Source: Silene latifolia
Taxonomy: Eukaryota > Streptophyta > Magnoliopsida > Caryophyllales > Caryophyllaceae
Direction of reading: 5' to 3'
Assembly: GCF_048544455.1 (NCBI RefSeq)
Contig: NC_133538.1
Span: forward strand, 433,874,311-433,938,310
DNA length: 64,000 nt
Both the position numbers and the translations under genes were made by a program. This document shows positions 56,131 to 64,000 of the stretch, piece by piece. The notes below the pieces were generated by a model. The model did no database searches, had not been told where the DNA came from, and was given only the letters and a program-made list of their open reading frames with translations. Position 1 is the first letter of the stretch, and every line of letters starts with the position of its first letter.

Positions 56131-56912
56131 AACTCCCACTTGTCCTCACGAGTGTATGTGCGATAACCGATTCTCATATCTTAAAATTTCTCCCACTCAA
56201 TGTAAAACAATTTACAAATCCGTATTCACAAAGGTCGTATTTTACAAGCGATCAATATCAAGAGTGGTTTCCCCGACTAGAGAGTAACTTAACTGATAAA
56301 CGAATCAACATTCGAGCATGGCCATGCATTTCGCCATACAACTCCTCGAGTGGCCCCGAGAAATAACTATACCGATAAGGGTTGGATACTTTCCTCAACT
56401 CGAATCCTACGGATGTAAGCACGTATGAAATGACCCCGAAAAAATCTACTTAGCCTCCATTCTGGCAGACCGTGAGAAAGAAACCAAAGTCACCCAAAAA
56501 CTGCCTTAATCTCAAGAGACAATCGATAGTCAAAAGAATCGACTCTAGGAACACAATGGATGTCCTATCCACGACCTGGCACCGAATGTTATTAAACATT
56601 TAGGACTCCATTACGTTCTCACAAAAAGTTATCCTACGAGGTATCGTCATAATCTCGCATCTGTGATCGATCAGTCAACCTTTTGACTTATGGCTCGTTG
56701 AACCCACCATCAATCGACTGCACAATATAATAGCCGGAGTTATCAGCTCATATTGGCGATTACGGACCAAAACAAATATAATGTAATTCAGTTCACTTTG
56801 TGGCGTTCAATGTTGTCAGTACAATCCACATGAAAAACAAAATATTATAATAAAACGATGAAGTTATAAATAGTATATGAAAAAAATAATCTATCAAATC
56901 CATAATCAAGTA
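56131..56912 (-). other. 3' untranslated interior of the copia element
   Basis: Lies between the RNase H stop and the polypurine tract. Only short frames are present. No feature beyond the polypurine tract at its left edge is recognisable. Confidence 0.6.
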
Positions 56913-57725
56913 CTACAACTCAGGAACACGTTTAATTCCCATGGAATTGACGTGCCCTACATGCTTATCATAATTCAACGGTTTAGTGAGAGGATCCGCG
57001 ATGTTATCATCCGTCGCAATCTTGTCTATCACTATCTCCTCTTGCTCCACGTAATCACGGATCAGGTGAGCTTTCCGATGTACATGTCTAGATTTGTTGC
57101 TAGACTTTGGCTCCTTAGCCTGGAAGATGGCACCTCTATTGTCACAATAGATGGTGATCGGGTCATTCGAACTAGGAACTACTGTAAGTCCTTGTAAGAT
57201 TTGACGCATCCATATCGCTTCCTTTGCTGCCTCCGAAGCGGCATAGTACTCGGATTTAGTAGTAGAATCTGCTACAACACTCTGTTTGGAACTCTTCCAG
57301 CTGACCGCAGCACCATTAAGAGTGAAGACGAATCCGGACTGAGATTTTGAATCATCTCGATCCATTTGGAAGCTAGCATCTGCGTAACCGATTGCGCATA
57401 GCTTAGTATCGCCTCCATAAGTCAATACCCAATCCTTAGTCCTCCGTAGGTACTTGAGGATGTTTTTTACAGCTATCCAGTGTGTTTCACCTGAAGTCTT
57501 TTAGTACCGACTCGTCACACTCAATGCATATGCCACGTCTGGACGTGTGCTTATCATGGCATACATGATCGATCCTATTGAAGATGCATAAGGAACACGA
57601 CTCATGCGCTCAATCCCTTCAGGCGTCGTGGGTGACTGAGACTTGCTTAACTGCATCCCAGTCGTCATTGGAAGGTTCCCCTTCTTGGAGTTCGTCATGC
57701 TGAACTTCTCAAGAATCTTATCCAA
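56913..57725 (-). pseudogene. Copia RNase H region, interrupted
   Basis: 57725-57501 carries the RT C-terminus (EKFSMTNSKKGNLPM, STRPDVAYALSVTSRY) and ends in a TAA where Gln is common in relatives. 57425-56913 carries RNase H: GYADASFQMDRDDSKSQSGF, STTKSEYYAASEAAKEAIWM and IYCDNRGAIFQAKEPKSSNK, ending IKRVPEL. The stretch between (57500-57426) continues the frame. Confidence 0.88.
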
Positions 57726-57770
57726 ATAAGACTCCTAACTAAGTGATAACGTCCGTCGTGATCTATCTCG

Positions 57771-59543
57771 CTAGATACGGATTCCCAAAATGCGTTGTGC
57801 CTCACCAAGATCTTTCATCTGGAAATGGTTCTTCAACCATTCTTTAACCGAAGATAGGAGAGGAATGTCATTCCCAATCAAGAGTATGTCATCGACATAC
57901 AATATCAAGAATACAATCTTTCTCCCACTCGACTTGATATATAAGCATGGTTCCTCGACCGATCGAGTGAAGCCATACTTTTTTATCACCTGGTCGAAAC
58001 GATGATTCCAACTCCGAGAAGCTTGCTTAAGACCATAAATGGAACGCTTAAGCTTGCATACTTTCATAGGATGTTCAGGATCTATGAAACCTTCGGGTTG
58101 CACCATGTACAACTCTTCCTCCAAATAATCGTTTAAGAAGGCGGTTTTCACATCCATTTGCCAAATTTCATAATCATGAAATGCGGCAATCGCTAAGATT
58201 GTCCGAAAGGAACGTAGCATGACTACAGGTGCAAAAATCTCATCATAATGCAATCCGTGCACTTGAGTGAAACCTTTTGCCACAAGTCGTGCCTTATAGG
58301 TATCTGGTTGCGCGTCTACAGAACGCTTTATTTTGTAAAGCCATTTGCACTGTAGAGGTTTTACCTTATTAGGTAAATCAATTAGATCCCATACGTCATT
58401 CTCATACATGGAGTCCATCTCGGATTGCATGGCTTCGAGCCATAGCTTTGAGTCGGAACAGGTCATAGCACCTTTATAGGTAACGGGTTCATTACTCTCT
58501 AGGAGTAAACCGTCATTCTCCTCGACCATACCAATGCATCTGTCCGGAGGATGAGAGAGTCTACCCGACCTCCTAGGTTCCTCATGAATATTAACCGTAT
58601 CATCAGTTGGAGGAACAACTTCCTCCATCTGTTCTTCGGTTGTTGGTTCTGGAATCTCCGACAGCTCAAAGGTTCTATTACTTGTCTTGTTCTCGAGAAA
58701 TTCTTTATCTAAGAACGTCGCACTAGCCGCAACAAAAACTCTATGTTCGTTAGGCGAATAGAAGTAATGACCAAATGTTCCTTTTGGATAACCTATAAAG
58801 TATGTCTTGACCGATCGCGGGCCGAGCTTATCCTCGTGTCTCCACTTGACATAAGCCTCGCATCCCCAAACCCGAATAAAGGACAAGTTGGGTACCGTTC
58901 CCTTCCACATTTCATATGGAGTCTTGTCGACAGCTTTAGACGGACTTCGGTTAAGTATAAGAGCAGCTGACAAAAGAGCATAACCCCATAATGAATCAGG
59001 CACTACCGTGTGACTCATCATGGATCGAACCATATCAAGTAAGGTTCGATTTCTCCGTTCGGACACACCATTCAATTGAGGTGTTCCAGGTGGAGTTTTT
59101 TGCAAAACGATTCCACAGTCTTTCAGGTGTTGATCAAACTCATTTGAAAGATATTCGCCACTCCGATCTGAACGGAGTGCTTTAACCTTTTTAACCAGTT
59201 GGTTCTGTACCCTGTTCTGGTATTCCTTGAATTTCTCAAAGGACTCAGTTTTATGCTTCATTAAATAGACATAACCGTATCTACTCAAATCGTCCGTAAA
59301 AGTGATAAAAGATCTATAACCATCTCTAGCCGTAATTGACATAGGTCCACAAACATCAGTATGTATGAGTCCTAATAGGTCACTAGCGCGCATTCCGACA
59401 CCTTTGAAGGAAATTCGAGTCATCTTGCCAATGAGACATGATTCACACGTGCCATATGTAGAAAAATCGAATGCGGGAATAGTCCCATTATCGACGAGTT
59501 TCTTCACGCGTTTCTCATTTATGTGTCCCATTCGACAATGCAA
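57771..59543 (-). pseudogene. Copia integrase and reverse transcriptase, 590-codon segment
   Basis: From 59543: GAG-pre-integrase (MHCRMGHINEKRVKKL, CESCLIGKMT), integrase core with HTDVCGPMSITARDGYRS (Asp), LRSDRSGEYLSNEF (Asp; RSG in place of the usual RGG) and NGVSERRNRTLLDM (Glu), then the linker and RT with WQMDVKTAFLNDYLEEELY, YGLKQASRSWNHRF and the catalytic LYVDDILLIGND. It resembles TNT1-94-type copia proteins; the finer clade is uncertain. It is flanked by a TAA just upstream of 59543 and by two TAGs between 57771 and 57725. Confidence 0.9.
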
Positions 59544-59692
59544 TAGATAGGTTTAATCTTTGTCACCAACCTTTATTTTCTTATTATTCACGTGTAATAC
59601 TTCTGTGGTTTGGTCTAAGATATAAATTCCATTCATGGAAACTGCTTTGCCATAAATCATTTCATTGAAAGAGAAAATACAGCTATTATCCT

Positions 59693-60283
59693 TTATTGAA
59701 AATGCGAACCGTCTTTAGCAAGTACGGAAACAGAAATAATGTTCTTAGACAAACTGGGTACATAGTAACAGTTATTTAAAAATAACTCAAAACCACTAGG
59801 GAGTTGGATTACATATGTTCCCTTCGAGACAACAGCAACTCGTGCTCCATTCCCGACTCGCAGGTCCACATCACCTTTTTCGAGAGGTATGATGTTCTTT
59901 AGGCCCTGCAAATGATTACACAGATGAGAACCACAACCAGTATCAAGTACCCAAGTTCCGAAACTTGCATGGTTAATCTCAATCATATGAATATAAGATG
60001 ACATACCAACAGGAACGACGCGGCCTGCTTTGATGTCCTCGCGGTAGACTTGACAGTTCCTCCTCGAATGTCCAGTCTTATGACAATGGTGGCACTCTAT
60101 GTCACCGCCCTTGCTCTTTGCCTTGCCCTGTGAGCCACTAGTCTCACCAGGCGCACTCTTACCGTTTCCTGGCTTCTTGAACTTTGGCTTACCTACAGCT
60201 AGGTCGCCATGAGCCTTGCCCTTACCTTTACCCTTGTTGTGAATCGTGAGAACATCCTGCTTCATGCTCCCACTCAATTTCAT
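59693..60283 (-). pseudogene. Copia gag zinc knuckle and protease
   Basis: A basic Lys/Gly-rich start (HNKGKGKGKAHGD) is followed by the CCHC knuckle IECHHCHKTGHSRRNCQVYR and the protease active site WVLDTGCGSHLCNHLQGLKN, then LFLNNCYYVPSLSKNIISVS. The frame leaves the protein near 59693-59720 through a one-base shift (SHFQ then stop). It is separated from upstream gag by a TAG near 60296. Confidence 0.9.
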
Positions 60284-60295
60284 ATCCTTCTCGGT

Positions 60296-60928
60296 CTATA
60301 CGATAAGGGAGTGTAGCTCATGAGGACTCTTTTTCAAGTCATTCATGTAATAGTTCGCCTTGAAAAGGGCAAAACCATCGTGAAGAGAATGAAGCATTCG
60401 GTCAATGACAATGCTCTCACTGATTTTACAATTCAGTGCCTCCAGCTTCTCGACATTCTCAATTATGTGAAGAATGTGTGGGCTAACCGGTTGGCCCTTC
60501 TGGAGTTTCGCATCAAAGAAGCGACAGGTATGCTCATATGTAACGATTCTCGGTGCTTTTGAGAACTCGTTAGTGAGCGTAGTGAAAATCTTGTTTTCAC
60601 TTTGGGCAATGAAGCGTCTCTGCAAATTGGTTTCCATTGCAAAGATGAGTACGTTCTTTATCGCACCCGCTTCCATAATGAAATCACTATAAGCGAGTGT
60701 CTCGTTGACTCCTGCATTGGGGCCTGGGTTGACCGGTATTAGCTCAGTTAAGTACTTGAGCTTACCGTCAGCAATGGCGACATTCCGTAGTGCCGCCTCC
60801 CGACCGCAAAAGTTGGACCCATCATTTTTCGTACGTGTGAACCGATTCATCCGGCCCATGAATACTTTCAGCCAGGACGCGTGATCAAGTGTGGCACTAG
60901 GCATTGGGATTGCGTTATTTCCAGCCAT
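60296..60928 (-). pseudogene. Copia gag, capsid part
   Basis: 210 codons from ATG 60928 (MAGNNAIPMPSATLDHASWL). Copia gag wording includes LKVFMGRMNRFTRTKNDGSN, a long helical middle, and VSPHILHIIENVEKLEALNC, then ESIVIDRMLHSLHDGFALFK and YYMNDLKKSPHELHSLIV. It ends at a TAG (likely a former Gln codon), after which the frame continues into the knuckle-protease segment. Confidence 0.88.
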
Positions 60929-62913
60929 TTCGTTGTGACAGTATTATGAAAAATAATCGTGTTCTACACTGCGAGAAGAAGAATAAAATAATAAGCATGT
61001 GCATAGTTTATATTTTTAAGTCTAATGAACTACTGTCATAACGCGAAGACTAAAAACATTTATACAATTGACCTCCCACAAGAATTATATAAATGATCCC
61101 AAGACTCAATTCTCTGTAAATTGATAAGCAAACCTTTTAGCTAATTCTACCGTTAGAATTCTTGGTCGATAAATTTCTGTAAATTCTATCTTTAGTCCAT
61201 CATAATCATGAGAAACTCTTCGGATTATGATGTTGAGGTAAACTAAGTCAACACAACTACTTACCCAACGTAGAAGGGGTCATATTATGCCTACCGACGA
61301 AGAAGGGATTCATAGTTGTTTGCCCTTATAAAGACTAATCTCAATTTCGTTTTTAGAGGAAGATCCCATCATCTTTATTTTAATTCATTTTAAGTGAACT
61401 AATATCTAGCATGCGAGAATGAATAAACTAAGGTGATGGCTTAAAGACAGTGACATCTGCATGTCCATGAAAACTAACATACAACCTATATGAGTCAATT
61501 TTCATGCATCTTAGTAGTAGGTGGTTTGGTTTTAGGCGGAATATGATGCATAAACTAACATGTGAATGAGAGGCAAAGAAATGAAAACGTAAAAACAGTA
61601 AAAGTCCTAGTGTGGCCTATCCTATCAAAATGAACAATAAATACAAGTTTGGAATCCATCCTTTGGACCCGAGAAGCTTGTCTTGATGTTCCATCTTGAT
61701 CCATGTAGCGGGAGTGAGCTCCAATCTCCATCTTTAGTCTTCTTTTGAAAATTACAATAAATAAAATTTACATAATAAACCTATTTATCACATTCTAATT
61801 TCAAAACCCAAAAACTAAATAAAAATAAAGGAGATTCGAGATCTCATAATTACATTAAAAATTATGTTTCCTTCATTACAAAAACATAATTTGACTAAGG
61901 CCACACTAAGTATTACAACTGAGTGCAAAAATACGTAAATTAAATTTATTCAATCGATTCATTCAACAAAAGTAAAAAATAATGCATCAACTAAAATAAA
62001 TTAAACATACATGACACAATTCCTTAATTATGTTGATTAATTTATCCAAACCACCTATTTAAATCAAATTAAGTGACAATTCCTCAATTAATCACATTAA
62101 TTTCAATCTTAATCCATATTAAACTTGTAATATGAATTCAATCCGTCAAAATTTTAAACTGCTTTAAAATAATTCGGTATCTTTTAATTGTGAACCGTTT
62201 CACAATAACTAATTGGCCAAAATCAAAACAAAAACAAAATCCTTTTTTTTATTTGGTCTTGGCATAAACAAAGAAAAACAAAACAAGCTTGTTTCTTATT
62301 TTATACACGGTTTTATCTGTAAAAAACCGAAACAAAATTTTTTTTTTTTAAAATTATGTCCCCTGTGAACAGTAGCACGTGAACAGTAACAACAAAAAAA
62401 TTATTTTTTTTTTCGGATGCTTTTCCAAAACGGCATAAACAAAACAACTGCAAAAAAACTTTAATCGGTTTTTCTTAGAAAAACCGAGAGCAACAAAGCA
62501 GCAATTTTTTTTTTTTTTATAATACTGTTCATCCGTGAACAGTACAGAAACAGCAAAAAAAAAATTCATGGTTTATAAATTAGGACCCTAATGCCTTTTT
62601 AATTTCAACTTAATCTGCATTAAATCAAACATGACGATTCCATTTATGTTTTAACTTAATCTGCATCAAATCAAACATCTACCAATTCTTCATATGATAA
62701 TTTTAACTGATTAAAACAACATTATGAAAAATAAAAATGGAAATCTCGCATCAAAAAGAACAAACACCTTTTAAAACAATTTTTTTAATCGGCATTAACA
62801 AAAAAAAACAGCCGTGCCCTAATTTTTTTTTTTTCGGAAACCCTAAAAGTTTACATACAATTTTTATGAAAATCATCAAAATTAAAATTCGTGGCCTTTG
62901 CTCTGATACCACT
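60929..62913 (-). other. Long 5' leader of the copia element
   Basis: About 2 kb between the primer-binding site and gag with no gene-like frame, unusually long for copia. It contains several T runs (62227-62235, 62340-62350, 62506-62518, 62826-62834) and a perfect hairpin at 62523-62544 (TACTGTTCA-TCCG-TGAACAGTA) with related GTGAACAGTA words at 62364-62389. The Met-tRNA primer site lies at about 62899-62912. Confidence 0.75.
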
Positions 62914-63890
62914 TGTGGGAAATAATCTGTATACTTCCCTTATTATTAAGGATTATAACGAATATAATGATGACGATCACTAGTCATAAAATTAAAATAC
63001 ATAAACAAAATATAGAATTCAGAAATAACCTTCGGTCCTAGCAAATACGGCCTAAGAACAATATCAAAGTAGATATTCGCCTATCAGTTGCACCCAAGAC
63101 GATATGAGATATGCCCTATTGATAATGCTAGAATCGATCTAAAATTTTCTGTAAAATTTAGTTGTTTTGTGTTTTTCTTCTGATGAGAGAGGAGGCTATG
63201 TCAAAAAAAGAATTAGGGTAGAATAATGATCTCCCTTTTTCTTCTTATGGTGACCGAAATATGGGAGTGAATTAGGGAAATATAATCTTCCCTAAATCGG
63301 CCCATATAACCGAAATAAGGAGTGTAATCTCCTTATTTTTGGTCTTTCCAAAACTGTATAAAATGTGTTAAATTGTCATCTAGTGAGGATCGAACCCATG
63401 ACCTCTTGGTTTGTGTACCCTCACTATTACCACTCTGACACATTCATCTTGTTGATATTAAATATAACTAATTACATTTAATTTCGAATTAACAGATTAA
63501 TTCGTCCAAGCTAACATTAGATACATTTAATTAAATATAACTTATTATATTCAATTTACGAATTGACAGTTAATTCGTCTCAACTAATATTATTTAATCT
63601 TCATTAAATAATTGTCTCATCAACACATTGACTAACTGTTTAGTCATATTGGGCATCAATGTGATTATATTTCTATAACCACATTTCTCAAACACATCCT
63701 ATAGGTGTGACCTTTAGGGACCAGTTGATCACCGCCATCTGTATGATAATAACGTCAAACTTTCTAGCAAGCCAACCGTTATTAGGTAAACGTTAATCAA
63801 CTGATTAAATATACGAAGTATACTCTTGTGAACCTGTAAGAGATTTACAAATGTTATCACACTAATTTGTGGAGGACACAAGCTCCAACA
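62914..63890 (-). repeat. 5' LTR of the full-length copia element (copy d)
   Basis: 977 bp, next to the primer-binding site, so promoter-bearing. It carries the tRNA-like segment at 63378-63446, with CTCTGACA in place of CTATGACA in the A-box region. Confidence 0.95.
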
Positions 63891-64000
63891 GGTCACCACG
63901 GTCGATCGAGCATCGTGGCTAAGATACTTCAGTCTGGTTTTTACTGGCCTTCTTTGTTTGCTAATGCTAAGTCTTTTGTTTCAGCTTGTGATGCCTGCCA
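63891..64000 (+). pseudogene. Athila integrase zinc-binding region, continues beyond window
   Basis: After the GGTCA duplicate the Athila frame resumes with HHGRSSIVAKILQSGFYWPS and SFVSACDACQ, the second half of the HHCC zinc region of integrase. The first half (GCHSCSYGGH) lies at 55120-55153. The remaining integrase and the 3' LTR lie outside the window. Confidence 0.9.

Larger units (their letters stand above)
55154..63890 (-). mobile_element. Full-length Ty1/copia retrotransposon, decayed coding region
   Basis: 8737 bp with two 977-bp LTRs (55154-56130 and 62914-63890) and a perfect TSD GGTCA (55149-55153 and 63891-63895). The complement of TGGTATCAGAGC next to the right LTR gives a Met-tRNA primer site and - strand orientation. 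An AAGTGGGAGTTT tract next to the left LTR is the polypurine tract. Counting by eye, the LTRs differ at about 26 positions (about 97% identity). Gag, protease, integrase, RT and RNase H follow in copia order. It splits the integrase zinc region of the + strand Athila. Confidence 0.96.

Noticed and set aside
57950..57968. CGACCGATCGAG as a dyad in the copia element
   Set aside because: A single imperfect occurrence in RT coding sequence, with no cluster.
63898..63912. GGTCGATCGAGC as another member of the dyad cluster
   Set aside because: A lone site encoding part of the conserved integrase zinc region; the arms do not match ACTCG/CGAGT.
1..64000. CRISPR array, operons, bacterial ribosome binding sites
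   Set aside because: The repeats are interspersed in eukaryotic retrotransposons with irregular spacers, and introns are present; nothing suggests a prokaryotic origin.

Overview
This 64 kb window is plant nuclear DNA made almost entirely of nested, decayed transposable elements. I found no host housekeeping gene and no rRNA, tRNA or CRISPR locus. The plant assignment rests on Cassandra TRIMs with 5S-like LTRs, a FAR1-type MULE carrying an Ulp1-like gene, a Sirevirus, Athila and Tat Ty3/gypsy elements, a captured plant mobile domain gene, and GT-AG introns in the DNA transposon genes. An AT-rich eudicot is likely; the species cannot be named from the sequence.

Layout. (1) 1-11533: a candidate terminal-inverted-repeat DNA element. 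It holds GAGTGTAAC-type repeats, two Cassandra elements in opposite orientation (841-1525, 1530-2310), and a non-coding 7.3-kb LTR element (3819-11157, TSD GTGGG). (2) 11640 to at least 27578: a FAR1/MULE transposon with a broken transposase on the + strand and a multi-exon Ulp1-like protease gene on the - strand. A 9.35-kb non-autonomous Athila element (17011-26361, TSD TCCCC) sits inside one protease exon. (3) 27579-about 29009: an internally deleted L1-type LINE. (4) 29010-about 38240: a Sirevirus (Ty1/copia) on the - strand with 3' LTR, env-like ORF, pol and gag, but no 5' LTR. (5) About 38240: an abrupt junction into the antisense accessory gene (plant mobile domain) of a Tat-lineage Ty3/gypsy element on the - strand (to 49503), preceded by a related LTR (49634-50079). 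(6) 50080-64000: a second Athila element on the + strand. It is invaded by one copia family three times: a truncated LTR, a solo LTR (TSD GCTAG) and a full 8.7-kb copy (TSD GGTCA).

How it fits together. Target-site duplications and coding sequence that resumes across insertions give a readable order: the Athila pol frame resumes exactly when the solo LTR and one TSD are discounted, and the Ulp1-like exon resumes across the Athila element. Every retrotransposon coding region carries nonsense codons or frameshifts, so nothing here looks autonomous.

The most unusual signal is a recurrent architecture of short CpG-bearing dyads (CG-NN-CG flanked by 3-4 bp complementary arms). Each is amplified within one element family: ACTCG-GT/GC-CGAGT in the non-coding LTR element, ACTCG-AT-CGAGT inside the + strand Athila reading frame, and AAGACG-GG-CGTCTT with AATCCG-NN-CGGATT in the - strand Athila. 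Separately, a hairpin with a CG-(A)GGA-CG centre lies next to the polypurine tract in three different LTR families.
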